Below are positions 52,336-64,000 of a DNA stretch of 64,000 bases, piece by piece; position 1 is the first letter of the stretch; the number at the start of each line of letters is the position of its first letter. A model generated the notes under the pieces. That model had not been told where the DNA came from and made no database searches. It saw only the letters and a program-made list of their open reading frames with translations. A program made the position numbers and the translations under genes. Origin of the DNA: Chytriomyces cf. hyalinus JEL632 (lineage: Eukaryota > Chytridiomycota > Chytridiomycetes > Chytridiales > Chytriomycetaceae); NCBI GenBank assembly GCA_025435555.1, contig JAIWWG010000025.1, forward strand, positions 332,618 to 396,617, written 5' to 3'.

Positions 52336-52994
52336 ATGAACCCCGCCACAGCTCCAGTATTTGCTGCAACCGCCGCCGCCGCAAATGCAAAAAGGATTCG
52401 CCGTGAACTTGTTTCTGGGCCCACAAACGCATTCAAAGGTTGAAGAATTTGCCACATCCAACTTTGCAGGTTCAAAACTCGCCGCGGACGGTAAGACCAT
52501 CTACGTTACTCCAAGAAGTGAATCTGTTCTGAAGGGAGTCACGAACCAACCTTGTGCTGGTGAGTTGTTGTTATAGAATTTGGAAAGTTAGTTCATCAAG
52601 TTGACAACAAAACAGAGTTAGCAAGCAGACACCTGGCATGGCATGTCGAAAGACGCGATGTGCCTTGGGCCCGAAGTGAAAGAATTTGAAGAAGTGGTCG
52701 CAACGGGAACTGCCGTTGTCATGACTGTCATCGGAGAAATCCACCGCGAAGTCAAGACTAACCGGAAAGCGCGTAAATAATAGTTCAAACACATCCTCGG
52801 GAGCGTACTATGATTGGGACTTGGACGAAGAAGAAGAAGCGGATGCCAAGTTGGAAATGGAGGTGGTCAAGTTTGACAAGGAGCCAGTCAAGTTTAAGAA
52901 GCTGTTCACCGCCGTGATTGAGTTGCAAAAGGGCATTCCTCCCGGCTGGGAAGCGTACGGATGGATGTGGCCGCCAGAGGGCTTGTTGGAATGA
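52336..52994 (+). CDS. Hypothetical protein, three to four exons, uncertain
   Basis: A plausible spliced reading starts MNPATAPVFAATAAAANAKR, continues through GSKLAADGKTIYVTPRSES, then after an intron DTWHGMSKDAMCLGPEVKEF. A second intron (donor GTAAATAA) then gives LEMEVVKFDKEPVKFKKLF and the end GIPPGWEAYGWMWPPEGLLE before TGA at 52992-52994. The first joint requires either a 31-base intron (unusually short) or a different start, so the 5' part is weak. The last exon is the most protein-like. No family is recognised. Confidence 0.4.
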
Positions 52995-53952
52995 GTCACT
53001 TTGCGTCGACTGCTGCGAGACTGTCTCGTAAAATAAAAATAAACAAGAAAGTATAGGCCGTCCTCTCGGATTCTCTTTTGGGAATAAATGAGAACTTGCA
53101 TATTTTTTGATCGCTCTTGTCGACCGACATCTGGGATCAAGGTTTCGAAAAAGTGCGAGCCACCACCTCTCCTTCAAATGGCAGCTGATTATCATTTATC
53201 TCATTACTGGTGACCGCGAATTTCGAATAGTCCCCAAAGAGCAGTGATTCTTTGTCAAATTTGAGCAAAGCACGTATCCAAGTGCGAGATGGCATCCCCC
53301 AATCCACGCGTTTCGAATGAATTCCAAATGGAAAAACACAAATGGCTGACCCTCTTTTTCACCCAACACCGTGTCTGAATCCCGGGAATTTTAGGAATCT
53401 GCGCATCTGTCCGCACACAAAAGCCGTTTAAACATAGTTGGTTCTGTTTAAACGAGTCGAAGCGTGAGACCGACCCTGATAAAACTTATTAACCATATTA
53501 AATATTAACCCATTGAGGGGCAGCCGCTACTTTGTCCGAATACTCAGTTTGTGATTTAAAGATTTCTCATCAAGAAATTTTTCATTGTCAATTTTTCGTT
53601 CTTCGGTTTGATCCAGAGGGTGCATTGACTGGCGCGTGAGTTTGCAATCGCGGCGCAGTGCAACTATAAACACACTCAGAGGTTACCATATATTGGGGCC
53701 CTTGGTCTTGTTAACGTGTGGTGGTCGTTGACTCAGATCCCACAGAACCAGCTGCTGCTGGAAGGAAAATGCTGAATGATGTAAAACAATTGCTTTGTGA
53801 CCAGATCCTTGAATTATGAATGCGCCAAAATGTTTTGAGGACAGTGCGCTGTCAAATATTTGATGTTTATTTGGGAGCTTGTTGATTCCATGAAGAATAC
53901 AATGTTGATTTCGTTCCTGGTCATCGTCACCCGCAGGAAATCCCCTTTTCTG
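52995..53952. other. Intergenic, no gene seen
   Basis: About 960 bases with no supported frame; an AAATAAAAATAAACAAG stretch soon after the stop at 52994 may be the poly(A) signal of that gene. Confidence 0.45.
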
Positions 53953-56900
53953 TCAAGCACGAAACAGCTTCAGAGCCAGACTGCTCACAACAACTGTGAC
54001 TGAACTCAACGCCATTGCAAGACCAGCAATCCACGGCGCAAGCGTAAAACCATTGCCAGCAACATAAAACACGCCCGCAGCAACTGGGATACCAATGACA
54101 TTGTACAAGAACGCACCGCCCATGTTGAAGTAAATCCGAAACAAAACTGTCCGACTCAACTTCACAAGCGTCACAATATCAGAAAGTTCAGAGCGTAGCA
54201 GAACTGCTGATGCCGATTCTATCGCAATATCAGAGCCACCGCCAAGAGCAATTCTGGAACACACAAAAGTCATGTTTACCATCAAAAAAAAAAAAAAAAA
54301 AGGGAGGAAATTCCTTTTTACCCAACATCGGCGTTCGCAAGTGCAATCGAATCATTAATCCCATCTCCAGCAAAAGCCACCATCCCAGAACCCAACTCCT
54401 GCTTCACAACTTTTACGTGGTTTCCTTTATCTGCCGGCAAACATCCGGCAATCACGTCCTGTGACTCAATGCCAACAAGCTTTGCAACTGCTTCGGCAGT
54501 GGTGCGTTGATCCCCCGTCATCATAAGCACACGGATTCCCATTCCTCGCAGAGCTGCAACAGTAGCAAAACTTGTAGTACGCGGAGGGTCCGAAATGGCA
54601 AGAACGGCGAGGATATTTCGAACCGCAGCATCAGTTTCAAACAAACCCACGTAGACACTTGTCTTGCCATCACTTTCCCATGCATGAATGCAAGCGTCGT
54701 ATTCTTGTGTTGGGAATGTGCAGTAGTTGGTAGCTTCAACCCCATCGTCTGCTTCCAATGACGGCAAGGAATGTGCGGTTTTGGAGGGTAATATCAGTGC
54801 CATTGTAGACAATGTCAATCGAAAGACCCATGCCAGCTACTTCGCGCACTTCTCCAGCAGTCCAGTTGATTCCAATGGTGCCGCGGGGGAGGGAGCCTGT
54901 GCGTGCAGTTGCATAGGCGCTTGCAGCGACTGCGAGGGGATGTGTGCTGGAGGATTCCGCGTATGCAATGAGCGAGTATATTTCATCGTGCGAGTTCAGC
55001 AATGGTCGAGAATGATTCGAAACTTGATCTTTCTTTGGGACATGCATTAACGCATCTGTGACAGTAGGTTTGCCCAATGTGAGGGTTCCCGTCTTGTCGA
55101 AATTATGGGTTTTGATTTTGCTGGCCATTTGAAGTGCAGCTCCACCACCTTTGACCAAAATTCCGTGCTGTGCAGCGACTAAGAGAAAGAATAAATAAAC
55201 GCTCCAGTTGGGATGTGAAAAAAAAAAAAAAAAAAAAAAAAAACCCACCTCCAGTCCCAACCATAACGGCAGTCGGCGTTGCCAACCCCAAAGCACAAGG
55301 ACATGCAATCACCAAAACCGCAATCGCAAAAGTCAATGCAAACCCAAACGCACTGCTCCCTTCAGGTACGATTGCAGTCCCATACACAGTACCCACAACA
55401 AACCAAACGGCAAACGTGAGGCACGAAATGGCAACCACCACCGGCACAAAACACACGACTTAAACGGTCAGCAAACAGCTTGAATTGGTGCCTTGCTCAT
55501 TTGCGCATCTTGCACGCATGCAACAATTCGGCTGAGAACAGTGTCGGCGCCAATGTGCACGGCTTTGATGAGGACAGAGGCAGTTGCATTCAAAGTTCCA
55601 CCCGTAAGGTGGTCGCCTTTGATCTTGAGGGAGGGATGGGTTCACCGGTGAGCATGCTTTCGTCGGCGTGGGTTGTACCGCTCAAGGATGGCGTCGCACG
55701 GGAAGCGGGAACCAACAGGGACACGGATAATGTCTCCAACTGAAGAATGTATTCAATATTAGCCACTTAGTGATTTGCTTGAAAAATGTGGCATTACCTT
55801 CGACTAAAGCGATGCTGACGACTTCTTCCCTCAAGACTTTGAAATCTTCTGATCCATTCACTGTCCCGGCAGTATGGTCCAAATGCACAACTGTTACTGT
55901 GTCTGGAGTCAACCCAATTAGTTTTGTCACAGCTTCTCCAGTTTTCCCTTGGCGTACGACTCAAGGTACTTTCCAAGAAGAATGAAGAAAATGAGGAGAA
56001 CAGAGGTCTCAAAATATTCATGTCCCGCCATTTTTCCAGACACTGCGGAAGCGATAACCGTATAAAGCGAGTAAAAATACGCTGCCGAGGTTCCAAGAGC
56101 CACAAGAACATCCATCTGATGGCGGTTTGGAACGTTAACTTTCAAACAATGCTTCCTCGAGTAAAAAAAAAAAAGAGAAGAAGAAAGAAAGAAAGAAACT
56201 CACATTCGCGCTTTTAGCGTACCGCAAACTCTTCCAAGCACCCCTATAAAATCGTCCACCAATCCAGAATTGCACAGGCGTCGCCAAAAAGACCATCACA
56301 AGCGCTCGTACAGTCAAACCAGGCGCAATTTCGTAATCCACTGCCTGCCGAGCTGGATTATCTTCTGGCAGCGCCATCTCAATGATCATACTGATAATAA
56401 CTGCAGGCAAAGCAAATGCGAAAGCAATTGTTGCCGACTTTCGATAGTCTGCAAGTTCTTTCAAAGACCGCTCTTGCGCCACGTTTTGGTTGTCAGAAGG
56501 AAGAGATGGAGATGCGGAAAATCCAGCATCGGTAATTGCAGTGATGAGTGAGCGAACTCCAATTGCAGAAGGTGCATGTTTGATAACAGCCTGTTCAAAC
56601 GTATTTGAGAAACTCACTCAAGTATCAATTGAAAAACTCACCATATTTGTCAATAAACTCACAGACACGCTTTCAACACCTTGCAATTCTGCCACAACTC
56701 GCTCGACACTTGCAACACAGCTTGCACATGTCATTCCTCCAACTTCCAGTTTTGTCGTTGTGATTGATTCTTGAATCTGTTCTGGTACTGAGAGATTTAA
56801 GCTCAATCGAGCTTGCGTTGCCGCCACATGTGCGCGTTCGATGAATGGGGACTTGACGTGTGCCAAGCTGTTGGGGTTGAAAGATTCTAAACCATTTCCA

Positions 56901-58425
56901 GCATTCGGTTGGGATGGCCTTGAGTGGATTGCTTCAAATCTATCGTACCAGAACGTTAGACAGGCAACAAATGGTATGAAAGAAGAAATGTCAAGGTTAT
57001 TCTTACCCAGACGACACAGGCACCAAAACGTGCTTCAGAACATCAAAGCCAACATCCTGGATTGCCTTCACAATCTTTACAATGGATATTACGCGAGGGT
57101 TATACAGAATGATGGCCCGCTGGTATGGGAGAAGAAAGACTTCGACGGAGGAAATGCCAGGCAAAAGACTCAGCGCGGATTCAGCGGACTGAATGCAAGT
57201 TGAACAAGTGAGACCTGACAAGACTATGTCAGCCTTCACCAATTCTGATTGAGGTAGAAGCAAAGAGGCAGATTGGTCCAAAGAAGACGGCAGCTCAGAA
57301 GCCTTGGTTTCCTCCAAAGTGGGACCGGCGCGTGATTCATCAATAAAGGCGATGGTAACTTCAAACCCGAAACTTTCAATTCGCTCTTTCACAAAAGAGT
57401 CAATATTGGAAGTCGCTTGGAGACTTTTGGAGAAAGAAATGAGATCCAGAACAAAAGTCGCTTCTCCCAATTTTTGTTTCGGCTGAACGGGAGAGCTAGA
57501 ACTTGTTGACGGCAGCGATACAGCCGGGAGTTTACGTGACAACGCCACCGATTCAAGTAAACGCAGATCGCGCGCCGCAAGAGATACATTGATTGAATCA
57601 GGAATAATTCCAGGGACGGACAGAAGACCTTTTGCAATGGCTTTCGGGCAGGATTTACACGTCATTCCAATGATTCCAACAGTTACAGTGGCGTTGTTTG
57701 GTGGCATTTCGATGATAGTCGCATGTGAATGTTTTCGGTGAAGCTGCGATGGGGTCGCAGGTGGGGAGGGATGTTGTATAGGGTCTAACAGCGAGACAGA
57801 ATATCCGAAGGGCATCAAAATGCTTTGACAGATTTCGAGCGCCTGGAAAGGGTCGGCATCGGCTGCAAGCACAGCGTGAATCTGTTTTGCAAGAATCAAA
57901 GTTTTCGAATGTTTGGTATTTTGAGGCAGTGCAGTTAATAAAAAGGGTACGAACGTCGATCGAGTCCTGGTTCTTCAAGTCTTTCGAGTGCGTGCGGTCG
58001 AAATGGTCGTCGACAAACACGACAGAGCGGATTGATGCATCACGAAGAAGAGCGTACTTGACATGGACAAAGACACAGCGGACGCGCGAGGGACACGACA
58101 TGCGCAAGTGTGGATTGGCTACGCACGCGGGCATTGGCGTCAATGGCATTACGCCTGAGGCTACTGCAGTTGATGTTGTTGATGTTGTAGTTGTTGAGGG
58201 GTCCAGCACAAGCGCCGACAACGTTGATGCCAGCACCACTCGCAAGTGAAGAACTGAGTGGTCTCGTTGTCGTAGGACTGAGTTTGATCTAGAGCGGGTT
58301 GGGTACCTGTTGCAGGTGCAGGATGAGCATGTGCATTTGGAGCACTCGCAGACTTTGCTGGTGCTCAAGTTTGCATGTGTGTCTTGGCGCGCTGAAATCG
58401 TGCTGAGGGTGTCGCTTTCGGGCAT
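53953..58425 (-). CDS. P1B-type copper-transporting ATPase (Ccc2/CrpA type), with apparent frameshifts
   Basis: Pumps copper into secretory vesicles or out of the cell. The ATG at 58425 starts a Ser/Thr-rich N-terminus with a dense Cys cluster ([13 protein letters not shown]). Three heavy-metal domains follow: GMTCKSC, GLTCSTC and GGMTCASC. The membrane part includes [27 protein letters not shown] and [14 protein letters not shown] with the CPC motif. The catalytic parts are [38 protein letters not shown] and [17 protein letters not shown]. About ten or more exons are needed. The annotated frame breaks at several points (near 55943, 55680, 55635, 55480, 55452 and 54744), mostly at short homopolymers. 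Conserved frames resume each time, so sequencing errors or a recent pseudogene are both possible. Confidence 0.82.
55218..55243. repeat. Poly(A)/poly(T) tract, 26 bases
   Basis: A run of A on the plus strand, so T on the gene strand, inside an intron of the copper ATPase and acting as a pyrimidine-rich tract. A similar run is at about 54282-54301 in another intron of the same gene. Confidence 0.9.
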
Positions 58426-59158
58426 TGGTGTGTGTTTGTTTCGCGGATGCTTTTTTTTTTGAATCGTGGGGACCACCAGTGTGATCTCCATTCTACCCAC
58501 GAATACCAGGTGACAAAGAAGGGTTAGTTTTTGTAACGAAGGCATGCGCCACGAACCCCAGCGTCAATTCCTTGTGCTACGAGTTGATGCGCGCGTGCGT
58601 TGTGCCCTCCGACATAGCGCAAATCAAGACGTTCGATTGGAGCAACAACCAATTCAACGGTTTGACTGCCGAGTGTCAATGCCATCTCAAACTAGTGCGC
58701 GCAAAAGACAAAGGACTCGAATCATCACTGGATATTGAGTTGTCCGAATAAGAAACCGTTGTGCGCACTTTCGGACAACTCAGAATTCGGACAACTCGCG
58801 AAGCACTGCGAAACGCGTATGTGCCATCACTCAGCCTACTATCCATTCTGCCAATGTAAGAACCAAAGAAACACAAAAATGCTGTCTGCAACCTCGAAAG
58901 CGGTCCAGCCTATTTTAAATCCAATCCCACATTGACCCTGGTCTGCAACATGATCAACACATATTTGCACAATGAAAGGCTTATACTACATGTCTTTTAT
59001 TCCAATGTTCCCCCCGCACTTTAAGATAATAGTGTTGTGGCATTTCACCCTGGGTTCCCAAAACTGTAAAACACGCAAGCTCACTTCCCACCAAAAAAGG
59101 CAACCATCAAAAAACAAACAATTCAAAACACCACTTCAAAACTGCCACCATATACACC
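58426..59158. other. Promoter region of the copper ATPase and 3' flank of OPT
   Basis: No gene is supported. Short frames exist but none shows conserved content. The stretch contains a pair of nearby TTGTCCGAA/TTCGGACAA words (near 58740 and 58770), an inverted-repeat arrangement that could be a regulatory site. Confidence 0.35.
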
Positions 59159-61617
59159 TCACTTCTTTTTAGTGCAGTAGTTTGACCACACACCCGACTC
59201 CGGGTTCGGGTTCAAAGCCCAGAAGGGAAAGTCAATCATCAAGCCACCGGCGCCTTGGAATGCAAACAACATGACAAACACAGACAACTGTGTTCCGGCG
59301 CTCAGACAAGCTGCAAGAGTGTAGGTGTACTTGTTGAACCAGGGGGCACTTCTACTTGCGCAGGTACAGCTGGAACAAAAATCCAAGCGCAATGCGGGAA
59401 AACCATCCACAGTTGACACCGACAGCGAAGAGACAAAAGTTCCAGGTCAAGATGGTGGTGTTGATGTAGCTGAATCCCACCTTGGGGAAGTACTTGTGAC
59501 CCAGCCAGAAGGGAATGGGGAGAAAGGCATCAACAATGAAAGCATAAGACAACCATTCGGAGGTACCTCCAGCGGCGAGGAGCTTGGGAGCAAGGGTTCC
59601 GAAAGTTATGGCTTTGGTGTTGAAACCAATGATGTTTTGACCGGACCAGTCAATGTCACCGTTCGGGTCAAGGAGCATATCGCGCTTGGTGTCAAGGATA
59701 ATGTGGTTGAGCACCCAGTGGATCAGGGCACCAATGAAACCACCGTACATCTGAGCAAAGAAAACGGCTCTGGGTGCGATCTTCATGTACTGGCCAATCT
59801 TCAAGTCTGTGCGCATGGCAACTGCTTCCAAGATAGTGTTACCGCCAAAGGTGGTGAAGTACATGTTGGCAATGGGCCTTCCTGGGAGCAAGAAGCCACC
59901 AATCAATTGCAAGAAGGTCTTGAACGGTGGAGAGAATCCAGTGAGTGCAGTCAAGAGACAGCAGACACAATGGCAAAAATGAGCGCAATAAACACAGTCA
60001 GGATGAAAGCCCACCAAGGCAGCGAGTCGTCCTTCACACAGATGTAGAATCCAAGTGCGATTGAGAGAGCCATGAGGGCGCCGTACCACCAGAGGGGAAC
60101 TTCGGGGTGAACAGAGGGCAAGCGGTACGAGTCGTCCACTTCAGCAAGTTCTCCTTCTTGGATAGTTCCGTCCGACTTTTTGTTGAAGACCGCTTTCATG
60201 CCCGCAATGATATCCTTTCCGTGCCAAAGAGCAACGTGACAATGCCAGCAGTCACGGACATGTTCTGCATCATGGTGTTGAAAGCCCAACTAAGTTTGCA
60301 CAGTCAGTTTCAATGGGAACAGAATCAGACAACATGAAAGGATAGTACCTCGTTGAGTAGTATGGCTGGCCGCACGCAGCGTATTTGGCCTCATCCAGCG
60401 CGTCATTCGTGAGAATCTTGGTCTGGTTGTACTTCTTGCCGGTAGCCAGGTAGAGAGACCTTGGGCCATGAATGGGAACGACTTTGCCTTCCAAACATCG
60501 TTGTAGTACAAGATGGGAATGATTAAAGGATCCAATCATACCGGCTATTTGGTTCACTTGCGTGACCCACGGCAAGACGCTTGCAGATGAAGGAGTATTA
60601 GTGGTACGAAATGAAATGAAACGGCAGTTCTCACAGCCCATTATCACCAATGTTGTTCCAGTCGAGCGAGATGGATCCGATTCCGAGACCCTCGTTGCTG
60701 TTGACTCCACCAAGCAGCTGCGTGAAGAGAGGGCTGTTCTGGTTGGCAAGACAGAACACGGAGATACCAATCAAGGTAGGTGCCATGTATTGGGGCATGA
60801 AGGTCCAGCAGAAGAGACCGGCGGTGGAAATCCAGAAGAGCTTGCAGGCCTTGTCATTCAAGTTAGCGGCAAACAGCGTCTCGAACAGAGACACTCCCGC
60901 GAGAGCGGCGGGTAGGCGCGGTGTAGGTAACCCTGTTGTAAAGCAATAAAGCATCAGATTGCTTCCAGAATTACAAGGCAGAAAATAGTTCGGGTCCGCA
61001 CTAAGATTGTTCTAAACAGTCCTACAGCACCGTATCCAATGAACTGGGTGGTCAACACGAAAATAATGGCATCAAAGTAGGAGTACTTCTGGTTGAAGTA
61101 AAGGTTCTTGGCACCGATGAAGAGGGTGGACGAGACACCCTTGCCTCCAGTGGATGCGCAAATAACAATCAGCGCGAGCTCCTTTTTGGTGAAAGCTCCA
61201 GGGTTCAAAATTCCAGTCGGCAGTACTTTGGAGAGGAAGATGCCACCAACCTGTTTAAAAATACGCGTTAGAGGAACGAAGAAAGATGAAGAGTTGATCT
61301 TACGTATCCAAAGACAGAGAGCATGAGGGGCGACACTGCGGCATTTTGTGGCTTGAACGTGTACAACTGTCTGAGAGCACCGGCAAAGATGCCGAGCAGA
61401 GTTCCAAGGAACCAGAATCGGAACGTGAAGGCGCGCTCGGTGGGATCATCATCGGCGGAGACCAAGGCTTTGACAATGTCGTAGCCCCACTCTTCGACCT
61501 TGAGAGTCTCGGCAACTTCGTCTCTGGACAGGCCAATGGTGGTGTCGAGGGCATCGGGTGGTTCTTGAGTTCGAGATCGCGCTTCTCGGCGTCGGTGTCG
61601 GTGGCTGGGGCAGACAT
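59159..61617 (-). CDS. Oligopeptide transporter, OPT family, with apparent frameshifts
   Basis: A proton-coupled plasma-membrane importer of small peptides. ATG at 61617 (MSAPATDTDAEKRD). Conserved parts are RAFTFRFWFLGTLLGIF, FGYVGGIFLSKVLPTGILN, ALIVICASTGG and AALAGVSLFETLF. Further on are VNQIAGMIG, PLIIPILYYNDVWKAKSFPF, TGKKYNQTKILTNDALDE, FNTMMQNMSVTAGIVTLLF, and the OPT core QLIGGFLLPGRPIANMYFTT and ITFGTLAPKLLAAGG. The C-terminus is FNKYTYTLAACLSAGTQLSV to TKKK. The frame changes at about seven points, including a compensated pair near 60535 and 60470. The whole family pattern is preserved across the breaks. Confidence 0.82.
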
Positions 61618-61970
61618 GATTCAGCAGTTGTGCCGAGTCGTTGTCTGTTTGTTTTGTGTGGGAAATGGGGGCCTTTTGCGCGCTATTTATGCACTTTGAT
61701 TTAATTTCCTGAAGCAATAAAAAATTTGACTCGTTTTTTTGGAATTTTTAAACCGCTGTGCAAGTTTTGGGACAACAAAGAACGGCGACGAGGCCAACCC
61801 GTGTTCTTGGTTTTGTTTACCGGAAGCATGGAGAGGTTTTGCCGGGATATTTGAGAATGATCCGGCGCTTTCGGTGCTTGCGAGGTTCCTTTTTTTTTCC
61901 GGGTGGCGCACGATTTCTCCTTCACATGCGCCATTCAGCTTTCTGAAATCAACTGCAAATTCCAACTGAA
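61618..61970. other. Divergent promoter region, or first exon of the LIM gene
   Basis: Upstream of OPT and of the first recognisable LIM exon. A plus-strand frame exists but is not convincing. The first exon of the LIM gene may be in here. Confidence 0.35.
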
Positions 61971-61974
61971 GTGT

Positions 61975-64000
61975 GCAATGCGTGTTCTTTGATCATCAGT
62001 GGCGAGTTTGTGAAAGCAGGAGATGTGACCTACCATGCCGCCTGCTTCCGTTGCAAGGCCTGCACTGTGCTTTTGAAATGCTTTTGAAAATAGCGCCAAT
62101 CATCTAATCAATCATCATTGTGCAGGAATGCGGCTGTGATATCATCGAAAAGTACTTCCCGTACTATCCGACCCCAGGCGACAAGAAAAATATAACCGTT
62201 TACTGTGAGCTGCACTACTTCGCGTTTTTAAACTTGATTTGTACCAAATGCGGGAAACCGCTGCGCGGACCTCACATCAGCGCCGAGAGCAAGAAATTTC
62301 ACTTGGAGCATTTCAGCTGCCATGTGGATGGTTGCGGCAAGACTTTTCGCGACCAGAATTCGTTTTATCTTCAAAATGAGAAGGTGTGAAAAAAAAAACT
62401 CTCGTTGCTGAAGTCAGGCGAGCGCAGGTATTTTGCGCTGTCCATTACTCGCAATCCGCCCAAAAATGCAAGGGCTGCAATGTCGCTATCGCGAAACAAT
62501 ATCTGGAAGTGGAATTGAAAAACGCGGATGGTGTGGCAACGTTCAAATGGCATCCAAACTGCAGTGAACTTTTTCGACTTTTGGGGTGCCAAACTCAAGA
62601 TCGAGCCGTATTTTTTACGGGATGGCGCCAATGGTAACCGTGTCACAGTCAACATAAATTTTCCTTTCGTTTATGCGTACCTTCAGATCCTGCTGAGCTT
62701 GAAAGTCAAGTATCCGGGATGTTGAAGAACGTGCTTGAAGCCGTTACTATTTTCGATGACAAGCTCCTGGCTGTCTTGGAAGAAATTTGCAAACACAAAG
62801 ACTTGATAAAATTAAGCAAGACGTCGTTCTTGCTGGTGGACTGCGTTAGCGCTCTCTTCAAGTGTCTTGAACGCATTGACAGGAAAACGGCCATCGAGAA
62901 CCCATGGGCCGACGCAGACTATGAGGGCGCGTATCAGATAACTAGAACTGAAGCTTTTCTTTTGGCTGCTGAAGAATTCGCCAGAAGTCGAAAACGGCGA
63001 TGAGGTCGAACGGGCTGCTCATCTGTTGCATGAAACTGCCACAGCTATTATCAAGCACGCTCTGCAGCAAACTTTCATTGGGGTCAGTAAATGTGTGCGT
63101 GCGAGGTGGCTAATCAGACTAATCTACTTTGAAACCAGGAAATCTCCGTATATTCAGACCAGTATCTTGATGATATACTTTTGAAACTGGCATCAGTAGC
63201 GGAGCTTCTCCACCCCCTCGGCAACTGTCCTCAAACAAGCAGCCCTCCAAAAAATTCCGAAAATTGCAAAACATGTTCAGAATCAGTTGACAGCGACTGT
63301 TTCAAGTCCCTCAACAATGCGCACATCTGGCACTCTACAAGAAAGTTCTTCTCTTACTCATATTGCGCGTTCTTTTTGGATTCAGTATCAAATGATGTTG
63401 AAGCAGCCGGGCGATACTGTGGATACCACTCACGACGCGTGGAACGCGTATTGCAAGAAGTTCAAAGAGTGTCTCGACTTGATCACGCACTTTATGTTCT
63501 CCATGGCGCTGTTGGAGAGTTGTTACCTCCCTTATATTCAAAAAGCAATAAAGCTTGGCGTTGTTCATCCTCAAAATTCCCACCTTATTTCTTCGAATGT
63601 AATTCCCTGACTCCAGCTCCTCCAGCTACAACTCGTCGCTCAACATGCGCTTTTCTTCATTGACAGTTCAGTACGTCAGTCTGCCCAGGTTGCAATAATC
63701 TCGTTCTGAGGTTCATATTTTCCTCACTTTCTCCTCACATTCGTACCCTTCTGAAATGTTCATTTTATTCAGAAGCGCCAATACACTTTATATTCCCTCC
63801 CGCATTCAATGGAGCGTCGTCACGAAGCAGAATGCCACCATTCACCCGCAAAATAATATAATTGCAGAATTCTGCAAAAACTTCGAAAAGATCGACAATC
63901 CGCGCGGAGTTTTTTCACCCCCGCAACATGAACGCAGTCGCAACTAGGAAACAAACCGTCCAAAAGTCTGGAAACATTGCCGATCAATCGGCAGGAAGTG
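61975..64000 (+). CDS. LRG1: LIM domain RhoGAP (Lrg1-like), 5' exon unclear, 3' beyond window
   Basis: Lrg1-type proteins link LIM domains to a RhoGAP that controls Rho1 and cell-wall or cytoskeleton signalling. The first visible LIM starts CNACSLIISGEFVKAGDVTY and continues HAACFRCKACT. After an intron, CGCDIIEKYFPYYPTPGDKK and YCELHYFAFL follow. LIM 2 is CTKCGKPLRGPHISAESKKF with HLEHFSCHVDGC, and LIM 3 CAVHYSQSAQKCKGCNVAIA then FKWHPNC. After it come FDFWGAKLKIEPYFL and helical parts (VLEAVTIFDDKLLAVLEE; KKFKECLDLITHFMFSMALLE) as in the middle of Lrg1. The RhoGAP domain should lie right of the window. One frame change is needed near 62565. Confidence 0.75.

Overview
The window is nuclear DNA of a fungus, most likely an early-diverging one of the chytrid type. 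Genes lie on both strands, and most longer ones carry short introns (about 40-110 bases, GT...AG with a few GC...AG). The recognisable proteins are fungal or opisthokont: RAD51, Eme1, Elongin A, SEC61 gamma, cofilin, an Lrg1-type LIM RhoGAP, an OPT transporter and a Cu-ATPase. A MGRN1-type E3 ligase and a USP12/46-type deubiquitinase are also present; they are rarer in Dikarya. The lineage call is inference. No rRNA, tRNA, CRISPR array or viral gene was recognised.

Layout. 0-12.5 kb: a mitochondrial carrier cut by the left edge, Elongin A, RAD51, a disordered protein, USP12/46 head-to-head with a membrane protein, a two-pass membrane protein with a PPxY motif, and an NmrA-like protein. 13.9-17.3 kb: a tandem run of five tiny intronless genes sharing a motif around R-L/M-x-x-L-x-x-x-x-R-P. 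18-23 kb: a multipass membrane protein, an RLG-repeat protein, the MGRN1-type RING ligase and a GATA factor. 24.4-31.5 kb: three paralogous single-pass membrane proteins with cytoplasmic SILK and RVxF motifs (protein phosphatase 1 docking), interrupted by a tRNA pseudouridine synthase. 32-37.5 kb: SEC61 gamma divergent from cofilin, then an RVSF-containing exon running into a patatin-like protein without its catalytic residues. 38-42.9 kb: more small disordered proteins, including a two-member family, and an Fe(II)/2-oxoglutarate dioxygenase. 43-49 kb: Eme1, a histidine phosphatase, and two convergent polytopic membrane proteins. 49.3-53 kb: poorly recognisable genes around a decayed branched-chain aminotransferase copy. 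54-64 kb: a Cu-ATPase, an OPT transporter and the start of an LRG1-like LIM RhoGAP, all with apparent one-base frameshifts.

Main candidates for novelty are the three-gene SILK/RVxF membrane family, read here as membrane-anchored PP1 recruiters, the possible PP1-docking exon fused to the pseudo-patatin, and the cluster of small motif-sharing proteins. Exon boundaries were placed by eye from splice consensus, reading frame and family conservation. Exact ends of multi-exon genes are predictions.
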